A DNA stretch of 64,000 bases from Streptomyces canus (lineage in GTDB: Bacteria; Actinomycetota; Actinomycetes; Streptomycetales; Streptomycetaceae). Position numbers and translations under genes: made by a program. The stretch lies in assembly GCF_030815415.1 (NCBI RefSeq), contig NZ_JAUSWW010000001.1, positions 3,596,001 to 3,660,000 on the forward strand, in the 5' to 3' direction. Within the stretch, counting starts at the first letter, position 1; every line of letters begins with the position of its first letter. Of the stretch, positions 17,567 to 26,263 are shown piece by piece. The notes beneath the pieces are model-generated. The model saw only the letters and a program-made list of their open reading frames with translations. It was not told where the DNA came from and did not search any database.

Positions 17567-20500
17567 GTGTCGTCACAGTCCCCCAGTAACTCGAGCATCT
17601 CGACCGACACCGACCAAGCGGGGAAGAACCCTGCTGCTGCGTTCGGTCCCAATGAGTGGCTCGTCGACGAGATCTATCAGCAGTACCTCCAGGATCCGAA
17701 CTCGGTCGACCGAGCCTGGTGGGACTTCTTCGCCGACTACAAGCCGGGCGCCGCTGCCGCCCCGACGGCGGCCGCTCCGGCCCCCGCCGCCGCGCCGGCC
17801 CAGGCCGCGCCCGCCGCCCCGGCCGCTCCACCGGCTCCCGCGGTGCCCGCTCCGGCTCCCGCCGCGCCCGCGGCCGCCAAGCCCGCGGCCGCCGCTCCGG
17901 CGCCCGTGAAGGCCGCCGCCCCGGCTCCGGCCGCGGCGCAGCCCGCCGCGGCCAAGCCGAAGGCCGAGCCCGCCGCCACGTCCGCGGGCGGCCCGGAGCT
18001 GGTCACGCTGCGCGGCCCCGCGGCCGCCGTCGCGAAGAACATGAACGCCTCGATCGAGGTGCCCACGGCCACGTCCGTGCGCGCGGTCCCGGTGAAGCTG
18101 CTCTTCGACAACCGCATCGTCATCAACAACCACCTGAAGCGCGCCCGGGGCGGGAAGATCTCCTTCACGCACCTGATCGGGTACGCGATGGTGCAGGCCA
18201 TCAAGGCCATGCCGTCGATGAACTACTCCTTCACGGAGAAGGACGGCAAGCCGACCCTGGTCAAGCCGGAGCACATCAACTTCGGCCTCGCCATCGACCT
18301 GGTGAAGCCCAACGGCGACCGCCAGCTGGTCGTCGCGGGCATCAAGAAGGCCGAGACGCTGAACTTCTTCGAGTTCTGGCAGGCCTACGAGGACATCGTC
18401 CGCCGCGCCCGTGACGGCAAGCTGACGATGGACGACTTCTCGGGTGTGACGGTCTCCCTGACCAACCCCGGCGGCCTCGGCACCGTGCACTCCGTGCCGC
18501 GTCTGATGCCCGGACAGTCCGTGATCATGGGCGTCGGCTCCATGGACTACCCGGCGGAGTTCCAGGGCACCTCCCAGGACACCCTGAACAAGCTCGGCAT
18601 CTCGAAGGTCATGACGCTCACGTCGACCTACGACCACCGGGTCATCCAGGGCGCCGCCTCCGGCGAGTTCCTGCGGATCGTCGCGAACCTCCTCCTCGGC
18701 GAGGGCGGCTTCTACGACGACATCTTCGAGGCGCTGCGCATCCCCTACGAGCCGGTCCGCTGGCTCAAGGACATCGACGCCAGCCACGACGACGACGTCA
18801 CCAAGGCCGCTCGCGTCTTCGAGCTGATCCACTCCTACCGGGTCCGCGGCCACGTCATGGCCGACACCGACCCGCTGGAGTACCGCCAGCGCAAGCACCC
18901 CGACCTGGACATCACCGAGCACGGCCTCACCCTGTGGGACCTGGAGCGCGAGTTCGCGGTCGGCGGTTTCGCGGGCAAGTCCCTGATGAAGCTGCGCGAC
19001 ATCCTCGGCGTGCTGCGCGACTCGTACTGCCGCACCACCGGCGTCGAGTTCATGCACATCCAGGACCCCAAGCAGCGCAAGTGGATCCAGGACCGCATCG
19101 AGCGCGCGCACTCCAAGCCGGAGCGCGAGGAGCAGCTGCGCATCCTGCGCCGGCTGAACGCGGCGGAGGCTTTCGAGACCTTCCTGCAGACGAAGTACGT
19201 CGGCCAGAAGCGCTTCTCGCTCGAAGGCGGCGAGTCGGTCATCCCGCTGCTGGACGCGGTCATCGACAGCGCGGCCGAGTCGCGCCTGGACGAGGTCGTC
19301 ATCGGCATGGCCCACCGCGGCCGGCTGAACGTCCTCGCGAACATCGTCGGCAAGTCGTACGCCCAGATCTTCCGCGAGTTCGAGGGCAACCTCGACCCGA
19401 AGTCGATGCACGGCTCCGGCGACGTGAAGTACCACCTGGGAGCCCAGGGCACCTTCACCGGCCTGGACGGCGAGCAGATCACCGTCTCGCTGGCCGCGAA
19501 CCCGTCCCACCTGGAGACGGTCGACCCGGTCATCGAGGGCATCGCCCGCGCCAAGCAGGACATCATCAACAAGGGCGGCACGGACTTCACCGTCCTGCCG
19601 GTCGCCCTGCACGGTGACGCGGCCTTCGCGGGCCAGGGCGTAGTGGCCGAGACCCTGAACATGTCGCAGCTGCGCGGCTACCGCACCGGCGGCACGGTCC
19701 ACATCGTCATCAACAACCAGGTCGGCTTCACGGCGGCTCCCGAGTCGTCGCGTTCCTCGATGTACGCCACGGACGTGGCCCGCATGATCGAGGCGCCGAT
19801 CTTCCACGTGAACGGCGACGACCCCGAGGCCGTCGTCCGCGTGGCCCGGCTGGCCTTCGAGTTCCGTCAGGCGTTCAACAAGGACGTCGTGATCGACCTC
19901 ATCTGCTACCGCCGCCGCGGTCACAACGAGTCGGACAACCCGGCCTTCACCCAGCCGCTGATGTACGACCTGATCGACAAGAAGCGCTCGGTGCGCAAGC
20001 TCTACACCGAGTCCCTCATCGGTCGCGGCGACATCACCCTGGAAGAGGCCGAGCAGGCCCTGCAGGACTACCAGGGCCAGCTGGAGAAGGTCTTCACCGA
20101 GGTCCGCGAGGCCATCACGGCCCAGCCGGCCGCGGGACCGATCTCGGACCCGCAGGCGGACTTCCCGGTCGCCGTGAACACCGCGATCACCTCGGAGACC
20201 GTGAAGCGGATCGCCGAGTCCCAGGTCAACATCCCCGACACCTTCCACGTCCACCCGCGTCTGCTGCCGCAGCTGCAGCGCCGGGCGACGATGGTCGAGG
20301 AGGGCACGATCGACTGGGGCATGGGCGAGACGCTGGCCGTCGGCTCCCTCCTGCTGGAGGGCACCCCGGTCCGGCTCTCCGGCCAGGACTCCCAGCGCGG
20401 CACCTTCGGCCAGCGCCACGCGGTCCTCATCGACCGCGAGACGGGCGAGGAGCACACCCCGCTCCAGTACCTCGCCGAGGACCAGGCGCGCTACAACGTC

Positions 20501-21361
20501 TACAACTCGCTGCTGTCCGAGTACGCGGTCATGGGCTTCGAGTACGGCTACTCGCTGGCCCGCCCCGACGCGCTCGTGATGTGGGAGGCGCAGTTCGGCG
20601 ACTTCGTCAACGGCGCTCAGACGGTGGTCGACGAGTACATCTCGGCGGCGGAGCAGAAGTGGGGCCAGACCTCCGGCGTCACCCTCCTCCTCCCCCACGG
20701 CTACGAGGGCCAGGGCCCGGACCACTCCTCGGCCCGTGTCGAGCGGTTCCTCCAGCTCTGCGCCCAGAACAACATGACGGTCGCGATGCCGACCCTGCCG
20801 TCGAACTACTTCCACCTCCTGCGGTGGCAGGTGCACAACCCGCACCACAAGCCGCTGGTGGTCTTCACCCCGAAGTCGATGCTGCGCCTCAAGGCCGCCG
20901 CGTCGAAGACGGAGGAGTTCACGTCGGGTCAGTTCCGCCCGGTCATCGGCGACTCGACGGTGCCGGACCCGGCCGCGGTGCGCAAGGTCGTCTTCGTGAC
21001 GGGCAAGCTGTACTACGACCTGGATGCCGAGCGCACCAAGCGGGGCAACACAGACACGGCGATCATCCGTATCGAGCGCCTGTACCCGCTGCCCGGCGCC
21101 GAGGTCCAGGCGGAGATCGCCAAGTACCCGAACGCCGAGAAGTACCTGTGGGCCCAGGAGGAGCCGGCGAACCAGGGCGCATGGCCCTTCATCGCCCTCA
21201 ACCTGATCGACCACCTCGACCTCGCGGTCGGCGCGGACGTCCCGCACGGCGAGCGCCTGCGACGCATCTCGCGTCCGCACGGCTCGTCCCCGGCGGTGGG
21301 TTCGGCCAAGCGCCACCAGGCCGAGCAGGAACAGCTGGTGCGTGAGGTGTTCGAGGCGTAG
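17567..21361 (+). CDS. kgd: Multifunctional 2-oxoglutarate dehydrogenase E1/E2 fusion (Kgd/SucA)
   Basis: A 1264-residue actinobacterial fusion. The N terminus carries FGPNEWLVDEIYQQYL and DRAWWDFF, typical of 2-oxoglutarate dehydrogenase E1, then an ~80-residue Ala/Pro linker. A dihydrolipoyl succinyltransferase catalytic domain follows, with TYDHRVIQGAASGEFLRI containing the active His. The thiamine-diphosphate E1 domain has IGMAHRGRLNVLANI, HGDAAFAGQGVVAETLNM and ERFLQLCAQNNMTV. It produces succinyl-CoA in the citric acid cycle with lipoylated partners encoded elsewhere. GTG at 17567 was chosen because family members start VSxQSPSNSS; it has GAAGAGG about 12 bases upstream. Confidence 0.97.
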   Translation: MSSQSPSNSSISTDTDQAGKNPAAAFGPNEWLVDEIYQQYLQDPNSVDRAWWDFFADYKPGAAAAPTAAAPAPAAAPAQAAPAAPAAPPAPAVPAPAPAAPAAAKPAAAAPAPVKAAAPAPAAAQPAAAKPKAEPAATSAGGPELVTLRGPAAAVAKNMNASIEVPTATSVRAVPVKLLFDNRIVINNHLKRARGGKISFTHLIGYAMVQAIKAMPSMNYSFTEKDGKPTLVKPEHINFGLAIDLVKPNGDRQLVVAGIKKAETLNFFEFWQAYEDIVRRARDGKLTMDDFSGVTVSLTNPGGLGTVHSVPRLMPGQSVIMGVGSMDYPAEFQGTSQDTLNKLGISKVMTLTSTYDHRVIQGAASGEFLRIVANLLLGEGGFYDDIFEALRIPYEPVRWLKDIDASHDDDVTKAARVFELIHSYRVRGHVMADTDPLEYRQRKHPDLDITEHGLTLWDLEREFAVGGFAGKSLMKLRDILGVLRDSYCRTTGVEFMHIQDPKQRKWIQDRIERAHSKPEREEQLRILRRLNAAEAFETFLQTKYVGQKRFSLEGGESVIPLLDAVIDSAAESRLDEVVIGMAHRGRLNVLANIVGKSYAQIFREFEGNLDPKSMHGSGDVKYHLGAQGTFTGLDGEQITVSLAANPSHLETVDPVIEGIARAKQDIINKGGTDFTVLPVALHGDAAFAGQGVVAETLNMSQLRGYRTGGTVHIVINNQVGFTAAPESSRSSMYATDVARMIEAPIFHVNGDDPEAVVRVARLAFEFRQAFNKDVVIDLICYRRRGHNESDNPAFTQPLMYDLIDKKRSVRKLYTESLIGRGDITLEEAEQALQDYQGQLEKVFTEVREAITAQPAAGPISDPQADFPVAVNTAITSETVKRIAESQVNIPDTFHVHPRLLPQLQRRATMVEEGTIDWGMGETLAVGSLLLEGTPVRLSGQDSQRGTFGQRHAVLIDRETGEEHTPLQYLAEDQARYNVYNSLLSEYAVMGFEYGYSLARPDALVMWEAQFGDFVNGAQTVVDEYISAAEQKWGQTSGVTLLLPHGYEGQGPDHSSARVERFLQLCAQNNMTVAMPTLPSNYFHLLRWQVHNPHHKPLVVFTPKSMLRLKAAASKTEEFTSGQFRPVIGDSTVPDPAAVRKVVFVTGKLYYDLDAERTKRGNTDTAIIRIERLYPLPGAEVQAEIAKYPNAEKYLWAQEEPANQGAWPFIALNLIDHLDLAVGADVPHGERLRRISRPHGSSPAVGSAKRHQAEQEQLVREVFEA

Positions 21362-21380
21362 GTCTCGGAGGGTTTACTGA

Positions 21381-21414
21381 AGGGCCCGGTCCCCGTCATG
21401 GGGGCCGGGCCTTC
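21381..21414 (+). terminator. Hairpin terminator after kgd
   Basis: AAGGGCCCGGTCCCC and GGGGGCCGGGCCTT form a nearly perfect 14-bp stem with a short loop, 20 bases after the kgd stop. Confidence 0.85.
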
Positions 21415-21437
21415 CAGGTCTGAGCGAGAGAGCGTTG

Positions 21438-22016
21438 ATGGACGAGCGACACATACGGCAGTTGCTGCGCCGGATGGCCGGTGGGGAGCCCGTGGCGGCC
21501 GGTGCCGGCACCTTCGGGCAGGCGTTCGCCCCGCTCGTCTTCTACGCCCGGCAGTTCGGCTACACGTACACAGACATCACAGCCGGCAGACGGCAGATGC
21601 TGATCCAGTTCGTGCCCGATCCCACCCCGCAGGCCCGGGCCCGGGCCGCGGAGAACCGGGCGCGGTACCCGGACGCCGCCACCGGAGGCGAGCTGCCGCC
21701 GCCGGACCCCGACGCGATGGCCCTCATCAAGGCCCAGGGCTACTTCGCGATGGATCTTCCGATCAGCGAAGGGATGAAGATCGGCCTGTCCGTGTTGCTG
21801 GTCAGCTTCGTGTCCATGGCGCTCGTCGGCAGGTTCGGCCTGGGCATCGGCGCAGCCGTCTGGGCGGGGGCGCTGGCCCTCGTCGCGGTGGGGGCCTTCT
21901 TCAACCGGCGCTCCCGCGCCAGGAACTCGGCCCTGCTGGAGGCCGCCGGGTTCACCCTGACGACCGACCCGATGGGACGGCGGCGGTATCTCCCGCCTGC
22001 CGACCCGCCGGACTGA
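21438..22016 (+). CDS. Hypothetical membrane protein
   Basis: A 192-residue protein not assigned to a named family. The N-terminal ~115 residues are soluble, with FAPLVFYARQFGYTYTDIT and a Pro-rich stretch. Two hydrophobic segments follow (MKIGLSVLLVSFVSMALVG and LGIGAAVWAGALALVAVGAFF) with a basic tail. ATG at 21438 follows GAGAGAG; TTG at 21435 is adjacent and less likely. Its stop is directly next to the stop of the convergent DUF6104-like gene. Confidence 0.7.
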   Translation: MDERHIRQLLRRMAGGEPVAAGAGTFGQAFAPLVFYARQFGYTYTDITAGRRQMLIQFVPDPTPQARARAAENRARYPDAATGGELPPPDPDAMALIKAQGYFAMDLPISEGMKIGLSVLLVSFVSMALVGRFGLGIGAAVWAGALALVAVGAFFNRRSRARNSALLEAAGFTLTTDPMGRRRYLPPADPPD

Positions 22017-22196
22017 CTACTCGTCGTCCTCGTCGTCCAGCCGCGCCAGCCACGTGGCCAGCCGCTCCACCGGCACCTCGAAGTCCGGGTTGAGATCGAC
22101 GAACGTCCGCAACTGCTCGGCGAGCCACTCGAAGGTGACCTCCTCCTGGCCGCGCCGCTTCTCCAGTTCTTCGATGCCACGGTCGGTGAAGTACAA
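22017..22196 (-). CDS. Small DUF6104-like protein, TTG start
   Basis: A 59-residue acidic protein reading YFTDRGIEELEKRRG near its start and ending LDDEDDE. The sequence looks like DUF6104, a short protein widespread in Streptomyces. The start is a TTG (22194-22196) preceded by AGGAG with 6 bases of spacing. The frame has no ATG, and its first stop upstream is 17 codons away. Function is unknown; predicted helices and net negative charge suggest a protein-binding role. It abuts the convergent membrane-protein gene with no intervening base between stops. Confidence 0.85.
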   Translation of the reverse strand: MYFTDRGIEELEKRRGQEEVTFEWLAEQLRTFVDLNPDFEVPVERLATWLARLDDEDDE

Positions 22197-22258
22197 CTCT
22201 CGCTCCTGATACGGACGGGCACTGCCCTCGGACGTACTCCCTCAGGGTATGCCGTACG

Positions 22259-23095
22259 TCAGTCGCGCGGCCGCCCCAGGTCGTACGCCAGCCCCAGCAC
22301 CCCGTGCGCCAGCAGCAGGGCGCCGGCCGTGATCCAGCCGCCGCTGCGGCGCCGCAGCCCGAGGGCCGTGAGCGGGACGCCCGCGGCCACCTGGGCCAGG
22401 GCGAGAACACGCGCCCTGGGGGTGCCTGACCAGGGGAGCCAGGAGCCCAGGCGGCTGCTGTCGACGACGTCGAGTTCCGCGCGGACCGCGTCCCGCCAGC
22501 CCGACCACTCGACCGGGCGGGCGTCCGGCTGGACACGGGCGACCTCGCGGAGGCGGTCGGCGGGTTCGCCGGGAGCGAGACCGGTGGGCAGGGTCAGGCC
22601 CGCGCGGGTGAGGACGGCGAGGAGGCCGCGGAGGCGGGCGCGGGCGTCGGCGGCCGGGTCCGGTTGCGCGAGGGCGTTCAGGGACTGCACGTCCAGGACC
22701 GGGTCCAGACCCAGCCGGGTGGCGAAGGTGCGCATGGCCTCGTCCTCGCCGGCCGGGGTGCCACTCGCGAGCCAGACGTAGCCGACGGGGCGGCGGAAGC
22801 CGGCGGCGAGGGTGTAGCCGCTACGGTCGGCGTCCCACCACAGGGCGAGGACGGGCCAGGGGGCGCCGACGGCCAGTGCCGTGGCCCAGCCGGTGAGGAC
22901 GCGGTCGACCGGCTCGCCGCCCTGCTGCCAGGGCGTGCCCTCGGGGACGAGGACGCTCCACTGCGCGCCCGCGCTCGTGAGCAGCATGCGCTCGCGCAGC
23001 AGCCGGGCAGCCGGGGCGACGGCTTCGGGTTCCGCGCGGCAGAGCAGCAGGGCACCCGGGGCGGGGCCGATACGAGGGACATCCGTCGGGGACAT
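22259..23095 (-). CDS. Hypothetical protein with C-terminal hydrophobic segments
   Basis: A 278-residue protein of unknown family. The soluble part contains WSVLVPEGTPWQ, WPVLALWWDADRSGYTLAAGF and GLDPVLDVQSLNAL. The last ~50 residues are hydrophobic (VLALAQVAAGVPLTALGL and ITAGALLLAHGVLGLAYDL), suggesting a membrane anchor. ATG at 23095 was chosen; TAGCGT lies exactly six bases upstream, so a leaderless transcript is possible. GTG at 23101 would add two residues. Confidence 0.7.
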   Translation of the reverse strand: MSPTDVPRIGPAPGALLLCRAEPEAVAPAARLLRERMLLTSAGAQWSVLVPEGTPWQQGGEPVDRVLTGWATALAVGAPWPVLALWWDADRSGYTLAAGFRRPVGYVWLASGTPAGEDEAMRTFATRLGLDPVLDVQSLNALAQPDPAADARARLRGLLAVLTRAGLTLPTGLAPGEPADRLREVARVQPDARPVEWSGWRDAVRAELDVVDSSRLGSWLPWSGTPRARVLALAQVAAGVPLTALGLRRRSGGWITAGALLLAHGVLGLAYDLGRPRD

Positions 23096-23163
23096 GCTCA
23101 CACGCTAGGCGGATTCCCATGGTTTGTACGTTTTTGCCCCCGAACATCCCCAGAACGGGTGTC

Positions 23164-23191
23164 TTGACTTTCCGTTTCCGCGATATATCGT
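23164..23191 (+). promoter_or_regulatory. Promoter with overlapping palindromic operator for the DUF4097/PadR operon
   Basis: TTGACT (23164-23169), a 16-base spacer and TATCGT (23186-23191) form a plausible promoter. The perfect 10-bp palindrome CGATATATCG (23181-23190) overlaps its -10, and a partial repeat CGCGATAT follows at 23205-23212. PadR-family repressors often bind such AT-centred palindromes in their own promoter. Confidence 0.6.
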
Positions 23192-23244
23192 GAGTAGCGG
23201 AAGACGCGATATGGCGTGTGCGGTGTCACGGGGAGGTCTGCACC

Positions 23245-24249
23245 ATGTCCGAGTGGTCCGTATCGGAGCCGAGGAAGCTCACGTTCGACGAGCCGGTGAG
23301 CCAGCTCCATGTGCGCATCGTCAATGGAACGGTGAACGTCGTGGGCACGGACGAAGGTTCCGCCCGACTGGAGGTCTCCGAGCTGGAGGGACCGCCCCTG
23401 ATGGTGACCCAGGAGGGCGGCACCCTCACGGTGGCCTACGAGGACCTGCCCTGGAAGGGCTTCCTCAAATGGCTGGACCGCAAGGGCTGGCGGCGCAGTG
23501 CCGTCGTCTCGCTGGCCGTGCCGGCCGGCACCCGGGTCGAGGTGGGCGTGGTGGGCGCCGCCGCCGTGGTCTCGGGGATCGACGGACGCGCGGAGGTCAA
23601 GGGCGTCACCGGCGACACCACGCTCGTGGGGCTCACCGGCTCCGTCCGCGCCGACACCGTCTCGGGCAACCTGGAGGCCCAGGCCCTCCGCGGAGACCTC
23701 CGCTTCAACTCCGTCTCCGGCGACCTGACCGTGGTCGAGGCGGGCTCCTCGGTCAAGGCGGACTCGGTGAGCGGTTCGATGATCGTCGACCTCGATCCGA
23801 CCAGCCGCCCGACCGACATCAACCTGACGAGCGTCTCCGGCGAGATCGCCATCCGCCTCCCCCACCCGGCGGACGCGGAGGTGGAGGCGAACACCGCGAG
23901 CGGAAAGGTCTCCAACGCCTTCGAGGACCTGCGGGTCGGCGGCCAGTGGGGCGCCAAGCGGATCACCGGCCGGCTCGGCGCGGGCAACGGCAGCCTGAAG
24001 GCGACCACCGTCTCGGGCTCGATCGCCCTGCTGCGCCGCCCGCAGACCGAGGACGTGCCGTGGGGCGCGGAACCGGCGGACATGAGCCCGGTGCCCGAAG
24101 AGGCTGGGGCGGGCCCCGGCCCGATGGCCGATCCACAGAGCGACTCGGGGGACAATTCCGTTTCCGGCCCGGGTGAGGGCGCTGACGCCGTGGACGCGGC
24201 CGACGCCGACGACCCGGCCGACGGCACGACCGACAAGAAGGTGCTCTGA
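23245..24249 (+). CDS. DUF4097-family beta-helix-like protein
   Basis: A 334-residue protein of the DUF4097 type. It has no signal peptide. The middle region is a series of short Val/Thr/Ser strands that repeat a V.G..E.. pattern (VSGIDGRAEVKGVTGDTTLVGLTG in part; DTVSGNLEAQ; NSVSGDLTVV; DSVSGSMIVD; SVSGEIAI; TVSGSIAL), as in adhesin-like beta-solenoids. The last 70 residues are acidic and disordered. ATG at 23245 follows GGGGAGG. It is followed two bases later by a PadR-like regulator, a pairing common in Streptomyces. Role unknown, possibly envelope-stress sensing. Confidence 0.85.
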   Translation: MSEWSVSEPRKLTFDEPVSQLHVRIVNGTVNVVGTDEGSARLEVSELEGPPLMVTQEGGTLTVAYEDLPWKGFLKWLDRKGWRRSAVVSLAVPAGTRVEVGVVGAAAVVSGIDGRAEVKGVTGDTTLVGLTGSVRADTVSGNLEAQALRGDLRFNSVSGDLTVVEAGSSVKADSVSGSMIVDLDPTSRPTDINLTSVSGEIAIRLPHPADAEVEANTASGKVSNAFEDLRVGGQWGAKRITGRLGAGNGSLKATTVSGSIALLRRPQTEDVPWGAEPADMSPVPEEAGAGPGPMADPQSDSGDNSVSGPGEGADAVDAADADDPADGTTDKKVL

Positions 24250-24250
24250 C

Positions 24251-25306
24251 ATGCCTCCCGTCTTCGCCCACGGCCGCCTCCGCCTCTACCTGCTGAAGCT
24301 GCTCGACGAGGCCCCCCGTCACGGCTACGAGGTGATCCGGCTGCTGGAGGAGCGGTTCCAGGGCCTGTACGCGCCCTCGGCCGGCACCGTCTACCCCCGC
24401 CTCGCCAAGCTGCAGGCCGAGGGCCTGGTCACCCACACCACCGAGGGCGGCCGCAAGGTGTACGCCATCACGGACGCGGGCCGCGCCGAACTGGCCGACC
24501 GCAGCGGTGAGCTGGCCGATCTGGAGCTGGAGATCCGGGAGTCGGTCGCCGAGCTCGCCGCCGAGATCCGGGCCGATGTGCGCGGCGCGGCGGGCGACCT
24601 GCGGCGCGAGATGCGGGCGGCCGCCTCGCAGGCCCGCGCCGGCGGCGACCAGGACAGCCCCCCGGGGGAGCTCGGGGACCACACCGACAGCGAGTCGTGG
24701 CGTGCGGCCAAGGAAGAGATGCGCCGCGTCAAGCAGGAGTGGAAGGAGCAGGCCCGGCGCGCCAAGGACGAGAGCCGGCGGGCCCGTGAGGAGGCCCAGC
24801 GGGCCCGGCGTCAGGCCAAGGAGGCGCAGGAGCGGGCGCGGGTCCAGACCCAGGAGGAGGTGCAGCGCATCGCACGGCGGGTCCAGGAGCAGGTGCAGGA
24901 CCACTTCGCGCGGGGCGACTGGCCGACGGGGGTACGCGAGGGGCTGACCGAACTGGCCAAGGAGTTCGGCGAGTTCGGGCGGGACTACGGCAGGGGGCTC
25001 GGCAAGGACTTCGGGTTCGGGCACGGGAACGCGGAGAAGGAGGGCGCGAAGTCGGCGGCGGGTGCGCCCGAGTACTCACAGACCCCCGAGGACTTCCCCG
25101 CCGACTACGAACCGGCCTGGGCCCATGAGGACGGCACCGGGGACTCGGCCCGCGACCTGGACCGCCTCCTCGACCGCTTCCGGGACGACATCCGCGACGC
25201 GGCCCGGGACCACGGCGTCACCTCGGACCAGCTCCACGACGCCCGCCGGCACCTGTCGACGGCGGCAGCGCACATCGGGGCACTGCTGCGGTCACCGAAG
25301 GCCTGA
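24251..25306 (+). CDS. PadR-family regulator with long coiled-coil extension
   Basis: A 351-residue protein whose first ~85 residues are a PadR winged helix: LRLYLLKLLDEAPRHGYEVI, then SAGTVYPRLAKLQAEGLVT and the wing GGRKVYAITDAG. PadR proteins are usually 100-180 residues. Here a ~130-residue Arg/Glu/Ala coiled coil (WRAAKEEMRRVKQEWKEQAR in part) and a C-terminal helical region are added. It lies one base after the DUF4097 gene's stop region, so the pair is one operon, and a palindrome overlaps their promoter. Autoregulation is likely. Ligand is unknown. Confidence 0.9.
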   Translation: MPPVFAHGRLRLYLLKLLDEAPRHGYEVIRLLEERFQGLYAPSAGTVYPRLAKLQAEGLVTHTTEGGRKVYAITDAGRAELADRSGELADLELEIRESVAELAAEIRADVRGAAGDLRREMRAAASQARAGGDQDSPPGELGDHTDSESWRAAKEEMRRVKQEWKEQARRAKDESRRAREEAQRARRQAKEAQERARVQTQEEVQRIARRVQEQVQDHFARGDWPTGVREGLTELAKEFGEFGRDYGRGLGKDFGFGHGNAEKEGAKSAAGAPEYSQTPEDFPADYEPAWAHEDGTGDSARDLDRLLDRFRDDIRDAARDHGVTSDQLHDARRHLSTAAAHIGALLRSPKA

Positions 25307-25378
25307 GTCTCCCCAGGCCCACCTCCGGAGCCGGTGCCGACCCGGCGCCCCGGGTCCGCCTCCGCCCCCTCCGCCCCC

Positions 25379-25945
25379 TCAGCCCGCCTTCGCCTCCCCG
25401 TCGCCGTAGAGCACACGGACCAGCGACTCGTACGTCACCCCGTGGTCGGCGAGCACCTCGCCCGGGACGCCGGGGCGGATCGTGAGGGCGAGGAGCAGGT
25501 GTTCGTCGCCGATATGGCGGTCGTGGCGGGCGATGGCGGTGCGCAGGGAGCGTTCCAGGGTGTCCTTGGCGCTCCGGCTGAAGGGACGGCGCCCGGACAG
25601 GCCGCTCCTGCCCTTACGGTCGCCGGACATCGCGCCGACGCCGTGCACCTCCTCGACGCGGGCGACGATCCGCGCGACGTCGATGCCGAGTCCGGCGAGG
25701 GCGTCGGACTCGGCCTGGGAGAGGCCGGCGCGGCGCCGGGCCTCGGCCAGGGACTGCCGAACCGACTCCTTGCCTTCCTCCGCGACGCCCAGCGAGGCCA
25801 GCGCGAAGGAGGCACGGCTCGCCTCGCGGTCGAGCAGCGCGAGCAGGAGGTGCTCGGCGTCGACGGTGTCCGCGCCCGTCCGTTCGGCCTGTGTCACCGC
25901 CGACTGCACCACGGCGCGGGCGTCCTTCGTGAACCGCTCGAACAT
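25379..25945 (-). CDS. Clp N-terminal-domain protein without AAA+ modules
   Basis: A 188-residue protein made of the double Clp-N repeat found at the front of ClpC/ClpA. FERFTKDARAVVQSAVTQAE and DTVDAEHLLLALL are in the first repeat; RSAKDTLERSLRTAIARHD and HIGDEHLLLALT are in the second. There is no ATPase part. Stand-alone Clp-N proteins may act as adaptors or decoys for Clp proteases. Start ATG at 25945 overlaps the stop of the small HTH gene, so translation is coupled. The next upstream start would add 23 residues unlike the family. Confidence 0.9.
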   Translation of the reverse strand: MFERFTKDARAVVQSAVTQAERTGADTVDAEHLLLALLDREASRASFALASLGVAEEGKESVRQSLAEARRRAGLSQAESDALAGLGIDVARIVARVEEVHGVGAMSGDRKGRSGLSGRRPFSRSAKDTLERSLRTAIARHDRHIGDEHLLLALTIRPGVPGEVLADHGVTYESLVRVLYGDGEAKAG

Positions 25946-26154
25946 CAATGCCTCCCGTACTTCTTGTGCACGGCCTGCCTGCTCACACCGAGTTCGGCGG
26001 CGATCTCCTGCCACGACCAGCCCTGATTGCGCGCGCTGCGCACCTGCACCGACTCCAGCTGTTCGAGGAGCCGGCGCAGGGCGGCGACGGCCCGCAGGCC
26101 GACCCGTGGATCGCGGTCGCCGGCACGCTCGGCGAGATCCGTTGCTTCGGTCAT
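25945..26154 (-). CDS. Small helix-turn-helix protein
   Basis: A 69-residue DNA-binding protein. The C-terminal half, GWSWQEIAAELGVSRQAVHKKYG, is a clear HTH resembling sigma-70 region 4 or bacterial AsnC-like HTH. The N-terminal half is helical. It shares an operon with the Clp-N protein and is preceded by a leaderless-type promoter overlapped by two GTCAA-N6-TTGAC sites, so it probably controls its own operon. Confidence 0.9.
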   Translation of the reverse strand: MTEATDLAERAGDRDPRVGLRAVAALRRLLEQLESVQVRSARNQGWSWQEIAAELGVSRQAVHKKYGRH

Positions 26155-26157
26155 GCC

Positions 26158-26200
26158 GTCAACTTACATTGACGCCAGCCGCACGTCAACCAAAGTTGAC
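26158..26200 (-). promoter_or_regulatory. Promoter and twin operators of the HTH/Clp-N operon
   Basis: Two copies of GTCAA-N6-TTGAC occur at 26158-26173 and 26185-26200, centres 27 bases apart. On the minus strand TTGACG, a 17-base spacer and TAAGTT form a promoter. The -10 ends six bases before the ATG at 26154, which places +1 on the start codon, so the mRNA is probably leaderless. The operators cover both promoter hexamers. Confidence 0.75.
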
Positions 26201-26263
26201 GACCTGGGCGCGGGAAAGGCGGGCCCGAGACCCCGGACCCGCCTCATGTCACCTCACGTCACG

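Noticed and set aside
17573..21316. 1247-codon open frame antisense to kgd
   Set aside because: It is a shadow of the strongly biased coding strand.
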